A stretch of 64,000 nt of DNA, taken from contig NZ_LMUE01000002.1 of the NCBI RefSeq assembly GCF_009766065.1, positions 680,514 through 744,513 of the forward strand. Direction: 5' to 3'. Under the pieces are notes generated by a model. The model ran no database searches. It was not told the DNA's origin and saw nothing but the letters and a program-made list of their open reading frames with translations. Position numbers and translations under genes: made by a program. Shown piece after piece: positions 22,477-32,205 of this stretch (position 1 is the stretch's first letter; the number at the start of each line of letters is the position of its first letter). This stretch comes from Dyella sp. S184 (GTDB lineage Bacteria; Pseudomonadota; Gammaproteobacteria; Xanthomonadales; Rhodanobacteraceae).

Positions 22477-24293
22477 GGCGTCGCCTCTTCGGCCGGCGCT
22501 TCTTCGATGTTTGGTGCGACCGGCGGCTTGTTGCCAGTCAGCCCGTTCTCGGCCTGCAATGGGCCGCCGACGTACCAGCGGCCGATATTGTCGGGTGGGA
22601 TGTCGAGCAGTCGCAACGCGCCGGCCATGACCTCAGCAAACACCGGAGCCGAGACCAAACCACCGTAGTAACTGCCCTTCCTGGGATTGTCGACGACCAC
22701 GGCCGCAACCAGCCGCGGGTTGGTCGCCGGCACCATCCCGGCGAACGCAGCACTGTAGTTGTCCTTCGAGTATCCGCCCGCCACCGCCTTGTGCGCTGTG
22801 CCGGTCTTGCCGGCCACGGTGTAATTGGCAATCCACGCATACGGCGCTGCGGTACCACCCGGCTGGGTGGTGGTCTCCAGCATGCCCACCAGCTCTTGGG
22901 CTATCTGCGGCTCTATGATCGCCTTGGCGTCACTGTCGTTGCCTTTGATGAAGGTCGGCAAGTGCATGACGCCGCCATCGGCGATCGTCGCGTAGGCATT
23001 CGCCAGTTGCAGCACGGTCACGTTGAGACCGTAGCCGTAGCCCAGGATGGCTTTTTCCAGCGGCCGCCACTCATGCCCGATCTTCAGGTAGCCGGATGCT
23101 TCACCGGGAAACCCGCTGTTGGTGCTGTTGCCAAAACCGAACGCGCGATAGGTGTCGTACATCAGCCCGGTATCGAGCTGCATGGCGATATGCGCAGCGC
23201 CGACGTTGCTCGACTTGGTGATCACGCCGGTCGGCGTCAGCAGTCCGTAATTGTGCGTGTCGTGGATGTCATGGCCCTGGAAATACCAGTGTCCGCCGGT
23301 GGTGTCGATCGCCGGGCCGGTCGGCGTGAATTTGCCACTGGACAACGCCGCGGCCATCAGCACCGGCTTGATCGTCGAGCCCGGCTCGAGCACGTCGGTC
23401 ATGGCGCGATTGCGACGATTCGACGGCGACGTGCTGCCTACGGCATTCGGGTTGTAGGTCGGCAGGTTGACCATCGCCAGCACTTCGCCGGTTTTCACGT
23501 CGAGTATCACGATCGAACCGGAATCGGCCTGGGACTTTTCCAGCGTGCTCTTCAGTTCGCTGTAGGCAAGGAACTGGATGCGCCGGTCGATGCTCAGGGT
23601 GAGATCACGCCCGGGCTGCGGTGCACGCACCTGCTCCAGATCCTCGACGATGTGGCCCTTGCCATCCTTGATCACACGCTTGATGCCCGGCTTGCCGGAC
23701 AGCCAGTCGTCGTAGGCCAGTTCCAGGCCTTCCTGGCCGTGGTCGTCGATATTGGTGAAGCCGAGTACGTGCGCGGTCACTTCACCGGATGGGTAGTAAC
23801 GCTTGAACTCGCGCTGACCATTGATGCCAGGGATGTCCAGATCGAGTACGGCCTGTGCCGCCGTCGGCGACATCTGGCGACGCAGATAGACGAACTCGCG
23901 ATCCGCACGTTGCTCGAGATACTGCTTGATGGTGTCCGGATCATCATTCAGCGCCTTGGCCAATGCAGGAATGCGGTCCGCGCTGTCCAGCACCTCGGAT
24001 GGATTCGCCCAGATCGACATCACCGGCGTCGACACCGCCAGCGGCTCGCCGTTGCGGTCGAAGATGGTGCCGCGCGACACCGGGATCTTCATCTCACGCA
24101 GGAAACGCGCATCGCCCTGGCTCTGGTAGAACTGCTTGCGCACGACCTGCAGGTCGAACGCGCGTGCGACCAGCCCGGCCGAGGCCAGACCCAGCAGCCC
24201 GATAACGATCGTCATGCGCTTGCGCGCACTGGGACCTGCACCGTGACGGTGACCTTGCCTGGGGGACGTGGTGTGGTTGCGCCAGGCCATCAA
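22473..24293 (-). CDS. ftsI: Division-specific transpeptidase FtsI (PBP3)
   Basis: Class B penicillin-binding protein that cross-links septal peptidoglycan. A cytosolic tail of about 25 residues precedes one membrane segment (about 28-45). The pedestal starts at 'PVSRGTIFDRNGEPLAVS'. Transpeptidase motifs: Ser306-x-x-Lys309 in 'EPGSTIKP', 'SSN' at about 361-363, 'KTGTA' at about 496. 606 residues. Start at 24293 (or the adjacent ATG at 24290) overlaps ftsL. Confidence 0.98.
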   Translation of the reverse strand: MMAWRNHTTSPRQGHRHGAGPSARKRMTIVIGLLGLASAGLVARAFDLQVVRKQFYQSQGDARFLREMKIPVSRGTIFDRNGEPLAVSTPVMSIWANPSEVLDSADRIPALAKALNDDPDTIKQYLEQRADREFVYLRRQMSPTAAQAVLDLDIPGINGQREFKRYYPSGEVTAHVLGFTNIDDHGQEGLELAYDDWLSGKPGIKRVIKDGKGHIVEDLEQVRAPQPGRDLTLSIDRRIQFLAYSELKSTLEKSQADSGSIVILDVKTGEVLAMVNLPTYNPNAVGSTSPSNRRNRAMTDVLEPGSTIKPVLMAAALSSGKFTPTGPAIDTTGGHWYFQGHDIHDTHNYGLLTPTGVITKSSNVGAAHIAMQLDTGLMYDTYRAFGFGNSTNSGFPGEASGYLKIGHEWRPLEKAILGYGYGLNVTVLQLANAYATIADGGVMHLPTFIKGNDSDAKAIIEPQIAQELVGMLETTTQPGGTAAPYAWIANYTVAGKTGTAHKAVAGGYSKDNYSAAFAGMVPATNPRLVAAVVVDNPRKGSYYGGLVSAPVFAEVMAGALRLLDIPPDNIGRWYVGGPLQAENGLTGNKPPVAPNIEEAPAEEATP

Positions 24294-24559
24294 CGCAGCA
24301 ACCTGATGTCTTGTGGGCGCGGGTCGACCATGCCCAGCTTCTGCCGTGCCTGGTCGTCGATGCGCCGCGGCTCCGCATAGGTAGCTTGCTCCAGTTCGAG
24401 CTTGCCGTATTCGATATTCAGGTCGTCACGCTGGTTCTGCAGCGCCGTCAGGTTGACGAACAGCACGCGACTCTCGTGGCGCGTCCACACCACGCCGATC
24501 GCACTGGCCAGCGTTGCTGCCAGCAGGATCAGCATGAAAAGGGCGCCAATCATCTTCAT
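24290..24559 (-). CDS. ftsL: Cell division protein FtsL
   Basis: Small bitopic divisome protein that forms a coiled coil with FtsB. An N-terminal membrane segment (residues 4-25) is followed by a heptad-rich stretch ('[26 protein letters not shown]') and the '[15 protein letters not shown]' tail seen in the family. 89 residues. Recognised mainly by size, topology and position between rsmH and ftsI; both junctions overlap by ATGA. Confidence 0.93.
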   Translation of the reverse strand: MKMIGALFMLILLAATLASAIGVVWTRHESRVLFVNLTALQNQRDDLNIEYGKLELEQATYAEPRRIDDQARQKLGMVDPRPQDIRLLR

Positions 24560-25509
24560 GCGCCCCCTTCCTGAAGCTGGTCCTGGACGGGTAACTTCTC
24601 CGCCACGCGCAGCACGGCCGAACGCGAGCGCGGATTCACCGCAATCTCCGCATCCGACGGAAACTGCGCCTTGCCGACCGCCGCCAGACGCGCCGCCACC
24701 GCCAGCACCGGCGGACCGCGCCGGCTGTTCTGCACGCGACCGGAATGATCGCGAATGAACAGTTTCACCGCGCGGTCCTCCAGCGAATGGAAGCTGATCA
24801 CCGAAAGTCGGCCGCCCGGCTTGAGCCGCTCCAGCGCAGCATTCAGGCCCCGCTGCAACGCATCGAGCTCACCGTTCACACGAATGCGCAAAGCCTGGAA
24901 GCTGCGTGTCGCCGGATGCTTGCCCGGTTCGCGACGACCCACCACGCGCTCCATCAGCGCGGCCAGCTGGCCCGTGCGGGTGAATGGCGTGGCCGCGCGA
25001 TCCTCGACGATCGCGCGGGCGATGCGACGGCTGTGGCGCTCTTCGCCGTAGGTCCACAGCACGTCGGCAATTTCGCGCTCGTCGGCATGCGCCAGAAAAT
25101 CCGCAGCGCTTTCGCCTTGCGTGGTGTCCATGCGCATATCCAGCGGCGCATCCGCCATGAAGCTGAAACCGCGTGCAGCCTCGTCCAGCTGCGGCGAAGA
25201 CACGCCCAGATCGAGCAGCACGCCATCGAGACCGGCCGCGGTTTCGTCCCACTCGGCCAGACCTGAGAAATTGGCATGCCGGATCGTCACGCGCGGATCG
25301 TCGGCGAACTCGGCCTGCGCGGCGGCGATCGCCGTGGGGTCGCGATCCATCAGCAGCAGCCGGCCGGTGGGGCCGAGGCGCGACAGTACGGCGCGAGCAT
25401 GACCACCGCGTCCAAACGTACCATCGAGATAGCGCCCGTCAGACTGCACGGACAGACCCTCCACCGCCTCACCCAGCATCACCGGGATATGCCGCAACTG
25501 CTCGGCCAT
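24556..25509 (-). CDS. rsmH: 16S rRNA (cytosine1402-N4)-methyltransferase RsmH (MraW)
   Basis: Methylates C1402 in the ribosomal P site; RsmI, encoded close by, modifies the same nucleotide at the ribose. Motifs: '[13 protein letters not shown]' at the N-terminus, AdoMet loop '[17 protein letters not shown]', '[18 protein letters not shown]', '[15 protein letters not shown]', '[18 protein letters not shown]'. Start at 25509 (MAEQLRHIP) with a GGGAG site gives 317 residues; the frame extends further up but only into mraZ. Confidence 0.98.
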   Translation of the reverse strand: MAEQLRHIPVMLGEAVEGLSVQSDGRYLDGTFGRGGHARAVLSRLGPTGRLLLMDRDPTAIAAAQAEFADDPRVTIRHANFSGLAEWDETAAGLDGVLLDLGVSSPQLDEAARGFSFMADAPLDMRMDTTQGESAADFLAHADEREIADVLWTYGEERHSRRIARAIVEDRAATPFTRTGQLAALMERVVGRREPGKHPATRSFQALRIRVNGELDALQRGLNAALERLKPGGRLSVISFHSLEDRAVKLFIRDHSGRVQNSRRGPPVLAVAARLAAVGKAQFPSDAEIAVNPRSRSAVLRVAEKLPVQDQLQEGGA

Positions 25510-25561
25510 GCCGCACTCCCGCCCGTCCAACCCGATTCCACTACGCCCCCGTTGCCGGCTG

Positions 25562-26008
25562 TTACAGGCGCAGAACTGCCATTTCGTTTGTGATGTCGTC
25601 TTCGCCGATGCTCTGGCGGATCTTGGCCAGATGCGCCTGTTCGCTCCAAAGTTCGAACTTGTTGCCCATGCCCAGCAGCACCGCCTTCTTCTCGATGCCC
25701 GCTGCCGCGCGTTGACTGGCCGGCAGCAACACCCGCGCCGCGCCATCGGGCTCGACCACGGCAGCAGCGCCGACCAGCTTCATCTGCATGTCGCGATGCG
25801 CGGCCTTGACCTTGGGCAGCGCATTCACCTGATCGCGCACCTGCTCCCACTCCGCATGCGGAAACAGCCACAGGCACCCCGGCTCGAACGGGTTGTAGGT
25901 GATCACCAGACGGTTGCCGCACTCGCCCGTCACCAGATCGCGATACGCGGTCGGGATGGCCAGGCGGCCCTTGTCGTCTACAGTGATGGCGGTTTCGCCC
26001 TGGAACAC
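25562..26008 (-). CDS. mraZ: Transcriptional regulator MraZ
   Basis: MraZ is the ring-forming AbrB-like repressor of the dcw cluster. Two copies of the domain are seen: '[24 protein letters not shown]' region at the N-terminus and '[24 protein letters not shown]' in the second half. 148 residues is standard. The start is a GTG at 26008, 8 bases after a GGAG site; no ATG is available. First gene of the dcw cluster, behind a clear promoter and operator. Confidence 0.97.
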   Translation of the reverse strand: MFQGETAITVDDKGRLAIPTAYRDLVTGECGNRLVITYNPFEPGCLWLFPHAEWEQVRDQVNALPKVKAAHRDMQMKLVGAAAVVEPDGAARVLLPASQRAAAGIEKKAVLLGMGNKFELWSEQAHLAKIRQSIGEDDITNEMAVLRL

Positions 26009-26018
26009 AGTCAGGTAA

Positions 26019-26053
26019 CTCCACTAAAACCCACGATTTCACACTGGTACCCA
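26019..26053 (-). promoter_or_regulatory. MraZ operator: four TGGG-type boxes at 10-bp spacing
   Basis: Read on the minus strand the boxes are TGGGT (26049-26053), TGTGA (26039-26043), TGGGT (26029-26033) and TGGAG (26019-26023), each separated by exactly 5 bases. E. coli MraZ binds TGGGN boxes spaced by 5 bases, so this matches in both sequence and period. The array lies just downstream of the -10 box and extends into the mraZ ribosome binding site. Confidence 0.8.
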
Positions 26054-26081
26054 CGATAATCTCGCACCATGAGACTGTCAA
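26053..26081 (-). promoter_or_regulatory. Promoter of the dcw cluster (Pmra)
   Basis: Minus strand: perfect -35 TTGACA (plus 26076-26081), 17-base spacer, -10 TATCGT (26053-26058). The first MraZ box touches the -10 element, so autorepression by blocking initiation is straightforward. Confidence 0.8.
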
Positions 26082-26333
26082 GGGGAAATCGCTTGTGAAT
26101 CAAGGAGAAAGGCGAAGTTGTGACGGTAATTCCAGCGCTTTCTCACGAACCTCTTCAAGGTGTTTGAAAGCAAGGGATTTTTTATTTCAGCACCTGTACT
26201 ACCAAGGCGCCAAACCGGGTCAATTCGGGGTTTTCGGGCGTCCCGGGGATGAATCGGCGTTCATCACGCACGCCCCCGCACCGCATTCCCGACACGTTTG
26301 TCACCGCGTCGGGAATGCCTTGCTCGGGAATTA
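26082..26333. other. Gap between the mra promoter and rnpB
   Basis: No credible gene; a 79-codon plus-strand frame here has no supporting start signal or family resemblance. An 11-bp hairpin (26283-26293 with 26308-26318) just beyond the rnpB 3' end on the minus strand is a plausible processing or termination structure, though without a U-run. Confidence 0.5.
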
Positions 26334-26702
<369 letters not shown>

Positions 26703-26706
26703 GACG

Positions 26707-26712
26707 ATTGTA
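26707..26712 (-). promoter_or_regulatory. -10 element of rnpB
   Basis: TACAAT on the minus strand lies about 6 bases before the predicted 5' end of RNase P RNA. The matching -35 would fall in the 3' end of rsmI but is not recognisable. Confidence 0.55.
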
Positions 26713-26727
26713 CCCCACGCGAGGGCC

Positions 26728-27555
26728 TCAGCCCTCGTAGAGCAGCTTGCGTGGCGCGCCAGTGATCGCTGCCGCCATCTTGGCCGCCTTCGCCGGCGGC
26801 AGTTCCTCGCGCAGGATCGCGAAGATACGCTGACCTTCGGCAAGCTTGGCATCGGCCTCCTCGCCGCGCCCGGCGACCAGGATCACGCATTCGCCGCGCT
26901 GCTGATCAGGATCGGCCGCGACCCTTGCCGCCAGTTCCGCCAGCGGCTCGCCCAGCACCGTCTCGAACATCTTGGTCAGTTCGCGCGCCAGCACGGCTTC
27001 ACGCTCGGCACCGAAGACATCGCGCATATCGGCCAGACTCTCAGCCACGCGATGCGACGACTCATAGAAGATGACCGTGCGTGCATCACCGGCCAGCTCC
27101 TGCAGACGGCTGCGCCGTGCCGCCGCCTTCGGCGGCAGGAAACCCTCGAACACGAAGCGATCGCTGGGCAGCCCCGCTACCGACAGCGCAGCAATCGCCG
27201 CGCAGGCGCCGGGCACCGGAATGCAGCGAACACCGGCCGCACGCGCCGCACGCACCAGGCGGAAGCCCGGATCGCTGATCAGCGGCGTGCCGGCATCGGA
27301 AATCAGCGCCACCGAGTCGCCACCCTGCAGCCGCCGCACGATCGCCTCCACCGCGTCGCGCTCGTTGTGCTCATGCAAGGCGATCAGCGGCGTGTCGATG
27401 TTGTGATGTACCAGCAACGGGCGACTGTGGCGGGTGTCTTCGGCGGCAATGACCGCGACTTCACGCAAGGTCACGATGGCGCGGGCGGACAGATCATCGC
27501 GGTGACCGATCGGGGTGGCGACCACCCACAGACAACCTGGCTGAACTGATGACAT
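26728..27555 (-). CDS. rsmI: 16S rRNA (cytidine1402-2'-O)-methyltransferase RsmI
   Basis: Methylates the ribose of C1402 in 16S rRNA. Tetrapyrrole-methylase fold: 'LWVVATPIGHRDDLSARA', 'IAAEDTRHSRPLL', 'ALHEHNERDA', 'VALISDAGTPLISDPG', 'FEGFLPPKAAARRSRL', 'YESSHRVAESL'. The ATG at 27555 is preferred over 27561 because the AGGAG site is 7 bases from it but only 1 base from the upstream ATG. 275 residues. Divergent from lpoA, as yraL is from yraM in E. coli. Confidence 0.96.
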   Translation of the reverse strand: MSSVQPGCLWVVATPIGHRDDLSARAIVTLREVAVIAAEDTRHSRPLLVHHNIDTPLIALHEHNERDAVEAIVRRLQGGDSVALISDAGTPLISDPGFRLVRAARAAGVRCIPVPGACAAIAALSVAGLPSDRFVFEGFLPPKAAARRSRLQELAGDARTVIFYESSHRVAESLADMRDVFGAEREAVLARELTKMFETVLGEPLAELAARVAADPDQQRGECVILVAGRGEEADAKLAEGQRIFAILREELPPAKAAKMAAAITGAPRKLLYEG

Positions 27556-27636
27556 CGTCATACTCCTGCGCCGCGGGCCGGCAATCCAATCGGCTATGAT
27601 CGCGCATTGATGACCATGACGACCAAGGGATCTCCC

Positions 27637-29571
27637 ATGCGCTTCATGCGCCTCTCGCGCGTCGCCGCGATCGGACTGGTGCTTTCACTCGCCCTGACCG
27701 CCTGTGTGCCGGGCAACGTCCAGCGCTCGCCGGCGGAAATCGCCGCCGCGCAGAACGCCGCCGCGCTGGCACAGCAGGGCCAGTTCGAGCAGGCCGCGCA
27801 GGCCTATCTGGCCCTGGCCGCACAGTCTTCCGGCCACGCTGACAGCTATCGCCTGCTGGCCGCCGAGGCGTGGCGCCAGGAGGGTCAGATCGAGCGTGCC
27901 GCACCGACGCTTGCCCAGATCAATCGTCAGCACCTGAGCGATGACGAACCACTGCGTTTCGACCTGCTGCGCGCCGAACTGGCGCTCAACCAGCATGACG
28001 CCAACACCGCATTGCAACTCACCACCCAGCCGAATGTCACGGTCCCGGCCGCGCTGCAACTGCGCCTGCTGGAACTGCGTGCCCGCGCCATGCAAGCCGG
28101 TGGCGACAGTTGGGGCGCGGCACGCACCCGCGTGCAGATGGACGACCAGCTGAGCGGCTTCGATCACACCCAGAACCGTCGACAGATTCTCGATCTGCTC
28201 GCCAGCGTGAACGTCGATTCGCTCAAGCAGCGCGCCGCCGCGATGAAACCGGGTGACCGCATGCTGCCATGGGTCAATGAGGCGCTGACACGGCAAGGCG
28301 TTGCGGTGGCACGTCCGCAGCCGGAACTGCAGCAACCGGTCGGCACCCTGCTGCCCGGTGCCAATGCGACTGTGCGCGAAGGCTACAAAGTACCTGCCCA
28401 GGTGGCCTTGCTGCTGCCCGCCGATGGCAATTACGCGGCGGCAAGCACGCCGATCCGGGAAGGTTTCTTCGCCGCCTACCTGGATGCCGGGCGCAACCAT
28501 GCACCTCGCCCGGTCATACGCGTGTACGACAGCCACGGCACCGCCGACGGCGCCATCAAGGCCTACCAGCAGGCGGTCAGCGACGGCGCCAACCTGGTGG
28601 TTGGCCCGCTGACCCGCGGCGAAGTCGCCGCCGTGTTCGGCCAGGCGCAACTGCCAGTGCCGCTGCTCGCGCTCAACCATCCCGACGACCGCCAGTTGCC
28701 GGCGGGTGACACCAGCGAATTCGGCCTGCTACCGGAGACCGAAGGCGCCCAGGCCGCCGATCACATGATCGAGCGCGGCCTGCATCACGCCTATGTGCTG
28801 GTCTCCAACGATGACTTCGCCCAGCGCGCCGCCGGAGCGTTCAAGGCCGAACTGGCCGCCCGTGGTGGCCAGCTTGACGGCATGCTGACCCTGACCAGCT
28901 TCACCAATGCGGTCAGTGGTCTGAATATCCCGCATGGCAGCCCGGCCGCGCCTGCCAGCGCGAGCAGCACCGACGCCGCATCGGCAGCGACCGACAACGG
29001 GAGCAGCGCCGGCAACGACACCGGCATCTTCATCAGCATGCGGCCGAATCAGGCCCGCATGCTGATCCCGCAACTGCTGATCGCCAACATCCACCTGCCG
29101 GTGTTTGCCACCTCGCACATTTACGATGGCAGCGACGATGCCACCGCGAACCGCGATCTGGATGGCGTGGAGTTCTGCGACGCACCGTGGCTGTTCGATG
29201 CCCAACCAGGCCTGCCAAGCCATGCCGATATCGCCACACAGTTGCCGGCTGCGCAGGGGAGTGCCGCACGATTGTTCGCGTTCGGCATGGATGCGTGGAA
29301 TCTGGTGCCGTATCTCGACTGGCTACGCACACACCCGGGCAGTTACATGCCAGGTGCCAGTGGCCAGCTGACGGCCGACCAGTTCGGCCGCATCCGTCGC
29401 GTGCTGATCTGGGCGCAATTCCAGGATGGGCTGGCACGGCCATTGAGCGGCAGCCTGCAGACGGATGACGTCCCCTCCGGCGCGCCACCTGCCGACAGCA
29501 CACCAGCACCGACCAGCTTCTCGCCAGCCAGCTCCTCGTCAACGGGGGCCACACCACTCATCCCGAGCTGA
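27637..29571 (+). CDS. lpoA: Penicillin-binding protein activator LpoA
   Basis: Outer-membrane lipoprotein that activates PBP1a. A lipoprotein signal peptide ends in the lipobox 'LALTAC' with Cys at residue 23. A TPR-like N-domain (about 35-250) rich in 'AAxxAxxGQFEQAAQAY' helices is followed by a periplasmic-binding-protein-like domain starting at 'VALLLPADGNYAAASTPIREGF'. A low-complexity Ser/Ala/Asp insertion (around residue 440) interrupts that domain. Start at 27637 is chosen for the AAGGGA site 6 bases upstream; in-frame ATGs further up would spoil the signal peptide. 644 residues. Confidence 0.9.
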   Translation: MRFMRLSRVAAIGLVLSLALTACVPGNVQRSPAEIAAAQNAAALAQQGQFEQAAQAYLALAAQSSGHADSYRLLAAEAWRQEGQIERAAPTLAQINRQHLSDDEPLRFDLLRAELALNQHDANTALQLTTQPNVTVPAALQLRLLELRARAMQAGGDSWGAARTRVQMDDQLSGFDHTQNRRQILDLLASVNVDSLKQRAAAMKPGDRMLPWVNEALTRQGVAVARPQPELQQPVGTLLPGANATVREGYKVPAQVALLLPADGNYAAASTPIREGFFAAYLDAGRNHAPRPVIRVYDSHGTADGAIKAYQQAVSDGANLVVGPLTRGEVAAVFGQAQLPVPLLALNHPDDRQLPAGDTSEFGLLPETEGAQAADHMIERGLHHAYVLVSNDDFAQRAAGAFKAELAARGGQLDGMLTLTSFTNAVSGLNIPHGSPAAPASASSTDAASAATDNGSSAGNDTGIFISMRPNQARMLIPQLLIANIHLPVFATSHIYDGSDDATANRDLDGVEFCDAPWLFDAQPGLPSHADIATQLPAAQGSAARLFAFGMDAWNLVPYLDWLRTHPGSYMPGASGQLTADQFGRIRRVLIWAQFQDGLARPLSGSLQTDDVPSGAPPADSTPAPTSFSPASSSSTGATPLIPS

Positions 29572-29927
29572 TGCGCGCTGCTGGCAATTCCTTCGAGCAA
29601 CGCGCCTGCGCCGAACTCGAGCGCGCCGGGCTGAAGCTGCTGGTGCGCAACTACAGCACCCGCCATGGCGAGCTGGACTTGGTGATGCGAGATGGCGACA
29701 CCGTGGTGTTTGTCGAGGTGCGCTATCGCAAGAGCGCCAGCCACGGTGACGCCACAGCTTCGGTTACCGCCAGCAAGCAAGCCCGCTTGATCCTCGCTGC
29801 CCAGCACTGGCTGGCGGCGCATCCGCAACACGCACGGCGTACCTGTCGTTTCGATGTGATCAGCTACGACGGCCCGGTCGACGCCATCCGGCGCGACTGG
29901 CTGCGCGGTGCATTCGAGGCAACTTAA
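29571..29927 (+). CDS. yraN: YraN family protein (UPF0102, endonuclease-like)
   Basis: Small PD-(D/E)XK-nuclease-like protein of unproven function, encoded after lpoA in many gammaproteobacteria. Family pattern visible: 'GNSFEQRACAELERAGLKLLVRNY', 'GELDLVMRDGDTVVFVEVRYRK' (the putative D-ExK active site) and 'RFDVISYDG'. 118 residues. Its ATG overlaps the lpoA stop by one base. In E. coli diaA and dolP follow; here they are absent. Confidence 0.93.
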   Translation: MRAAGNSFEQRACAELERAGLKLLVRNYSTRHGELDLVMRDGDTVVFVEVRYRKSASHGDATASVTASKQARLILAAQHWLAAHPQHARRTCRFDVISYDGPVDAIRRDWLRGAFEAT

Positions 29928-29963
29928 ATTCCGTGCAGTGATCAAGTGGGATAGGCTTTGGCG

Positions 29964-31334
29964 ATGCACCTGCCAGCCACCTTGCTCGCCCAGCTTCGCG
30001 AAATTTTCCCCGCCGACGCGCTCGCCAGCGGCGAAGCCGAACGGATCGCCTATTCGTACGACAACTCGCGCCTGCATGCGCTGCCCGACGTCGTGGTGTT
30101 TCCGACCGAGCACGCGCAAGTCGAAGCACTGGTGCAGGCATGTCGCTCGCACAAGATCCCGGTGATTGCACGTGGGCGCGGCAGCAATACCACCGGCGCC
30201 ACGGTGCCGGTGGACGGTGGCATCGTGGTGAGCTTCGAGCGGATGAACCGGATCCTGCGCATCGATCCGGACAACCGCCTCGCAGTGGTCGAACCCGGCG
30301 TGTTGAATGGCGATTTGCAGCAGGCTCTATTGGCATACGGTTTCTTCTGGCCGCCCGATCCCTCCTCTGCACCCTGGTGCAGCATCGGCGGCAATCTCGC
30401 CTGCAACTCGGCCGGTCCGCGCACCGTGAAATACGGCAGCCCACGCGAGAACACGCTGGGTCTGCGCGCGGTTGCCGGCAACGGCGAGGGCTTCCGTTGC
30501 GGTACCTACACCAGCAAGGGCGCCACCGGTTACGACCTGACCCGATTGCTGATCGGCTCGGAAGGCACGCTAGCCCTGATCACCGAGGCCACCTTGAAAC
30601 TCACCCCGAAACCGTCAGCGGTGCGCACCTTGCGCGCCACCTACCGCGATGTCGGTGCAGCCGCGCGTGCGGTGGCACGGATCATGGCGCAGCCGGTGAC
30701 GCCGTGTGCGCTGGAATTCATCGACGACGTGGCGCTGAAGCTGGCGCATGCGCATGGCGGTGACAGCGTGCCGCTGGCCGGCGCGATGCTGATGATCGAG
30801 GTCGATGGCGAGCCGGCGACGCTGCCCTCCGCCGTGGAAGCGGTTTCGCGCGCCGCGCGCTGTGACGGGCTGGAGGAACTGCGCCTCGCCGAAACCGCCG
30901 AGGAAACCCGCGCGCTGTGGTCGGCGCGCAAAGCGCTGTCGCCAGCGCAGCGCACGATCTCGCCGAACAAGATCAACGAGGACGTGGTGGTGCCAGTCAG
31001 CCATCTGCCCGAACTGGTCGACGGCATCAAGCAGCTTTCGGCCAAGCACGATGTACTGATCGTCACCTTCGGCCATGCAGGCAATGGCAACCTCCACGTG
31101 AACCTGTTGCCACGCGATGAGGCCGAGCGCGAGCGCGCGCACGCCTGCCTCGCCGAGGTGTTCGCACTGGTGATCCGGCTGGAGGGTACGTTGTCCGGCG
31201 AGCACGGCATCGGCATGATCAAGCGCGAATTCATGCCACTCGCGCTGTCGCCGAACACGCTGGGACTGATGCGCAACATCAAGACCGCGTTCGATCCCGA
31301 CGGCATCCTCAATCCGGGCAAGCTGCTGCCCTGA
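29964..31334 (+). CDS. FAD-binding oxidoreductase, GlcD/D-lactate dehydrogenase type
   Basis: PCMH-type flavoprotein that oxidises a 2-hydroxy acid such as glycolate, D-lactate or D-2-hydroxyglutarate; substrate not determinable here. FAD domain: 'VIARGRGSNTTGATVPVDGG' and 'GNLACNSAGPRTVKYG', with 'SKGATGYDLTRLLIGSEGTLALITEATL'. The C-terminal half has the oxidase cap with 'FGHAGNGNLHVNLL' (metal/substrate His) and ends 'GEHGIGMIKREFM...FDPDGILNPGKLLP'. ATG at 29964 preferred to a TTG two codons upstream. 456 residues. No GlcE/GlcF partner is nearby. Confidence 0.9.
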   Translation: MHLPATLLAQLREIFPADALASGEAERIAYSYDNSRLHALPDVVVFPTEHAQVEALVQACRSHKIPVIARGRGSNTTGATVPVDGGIVVSFERMNRILRIDPDNRLAVVEPGVLNGDLQQALLAYGFFWPPDPSSAPWCSIGGNLACNSAGPRTVKYGSPRENTLGLRAVAGNGEGFRCGTYTSKGATGYDLTRLLIGSEGTLALITEATLKLTPKPSAVRTLRATYRDVGAAARAVARIMAQPVTPCALEFIDDVALKLAHAHGGDSVPLAGAMLMIEVDGEPATLPSAVEAVSRAARCDGLEELRLAETAEETRALWSARKALSPAQRTISPNKINEDVVVPVSHLPELVDGIKQLSAKHDVLIVTFGHAGNGNLHVNLLPRDEAERERAHACLAEVFALVIRLEGTLSGEHGIGMIKREFMPLALSPNTLGLMRNIKTAFDPDGILNPGKLLP

Positions 31335-31354
31335 GCCGATCACCAGGAATCAGC

Positions 31355-31951
31355 ATGCCTGACCAACTGGACAAACTGCTCATCGAGATCCGCGCCTGCC
31401 GATTGTGCGTGGCACATTTGCCGCTGGGTCCGCGACCAGTGCTGCAAGCCTCGTCGACAGCACGATTGCTGATCGTCAGTCAGGCGCCGGGACGCAAGGT
31501 GCACAACACCGGCATCCCGTTCAATGATGTCAGCGGCGAACGCCTGCGCGACTGGCTGGGCATCGACCACGACATGTTCTACGACGCCAGCCGCGTCGCG
31601 ATCGTGCCGATGGGCTGCTGCTTCCCCGGCACCGGCCGCGGCGGCGATCTGCCGCCGCTGCCCGAATGCGCGCCGACCTGGCATCCGCGACTGCTGCCGC
31701 TGCTGAAGCAGGTCCAGCTGACCCTGGTGATCGGCCAGTATGCGCAGGCCGGCATCCTTGGTGTGCCGCGCGGCACGCGCCTCACCGACACCGTGCAGGC
31801 ATGGCGCGAGCATCTCGCGCATGGCCGCCTGCCGCTGCCGCATCCCAGTCCGCGCAACCGGTTGTGGCTGGTGCGCAATCCATGGTTCGAGACCGAGTTG
31901 CTGCCGCTGCTGCGCGAACGCGTGGCTGCTGCTCTACATGCGGCAGCCTGA
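31355..31951 (+). CDS. Uracil-DNA glycosylase-like family protein
   Basis: Member of the UDG-like superfamily (YcgA-type), 198 residues. Visible: an N-terminal 'IRACRLCVAHLPLGPRP' with two Cys, 'LLIVSQAPGRKVHNTGIPFND' (equivalent of the GxxPG water-activating loop), and 'PLPHPSPRNRLW' (equivalent of the HPSP uracil-binding motif). True UDG activity is not proven for this subgroup. It follows the GlcD-type gene by 20 bases, so may share its transcript. Confidence 0.8.
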   Translation: MPDQLDKLLIEIRACRLCVAHLPLGPRPVLQASSTARLLIVSQAPGRKVHNTGIPFNDVSGERLRDWLGIDHDMFYDASRVAIVPMGCCFPGTGRGGDLPPLPECAPTWHPRLLPLLKQVQLTLVIGQYAQAGILGVPRGTRLTDTVQAWREHLAHGRLPLPHPSPRNRLWLVRNPWFETELLPLLRERVAAALHAAA

Positions 31952-31960
31952 AAGGCCGCC

Positions 31961-32034
31961 TGTAGGAGCGCGCCCTGTGCGCGATGCCCTTCGCTCGATC
32001 AGCACCAGAGCATCGCGCACAGGGTGCGCTCTCA
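31961..32034. repeat. REP-like imperfect inverted repeat
   Basis: The arms tgtaggagcgcgccctgtgc... (from 31961) and ...gcacagggtgcgctctca (to about 32033) pair over some 23 of 25 bases around a 20-base loop. The 'GTAGGAGCGC' opening is typical of dispersed intergenic repeats in Xanthomonadales and pseudomonads. It lies 9 bases after the UDG-like gene and may stabilise or end its mRNA. The rest of the 270-base gap to the nupG-type gene has no recognisable feature apart from the mini-ORF described separately. Confidence 0.75.
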
Positions 32035-32205
32035 CCAAATTCGGGAAGCTCATGATTGGGATGACCAACAATTTTCGCGAGTCGCTGCTTTTCATCGGCT
32101 CCGCGCGGTCGCTGCAGCGCGCCTTGCCGGTTCCCCGCAGCTTCCTCTAACCTGCCCCGGCTGGTGGCCACGGGACAGTTCCCTCGGCTGCGTCAGGGGA
32201 CATAC

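Noticed and set aside
22344..24380. 678-codon plus-strand open frame opposite murE and ftsI
   Set aside because: Antisense shadow of two recognised genes; no coding signals of its own.
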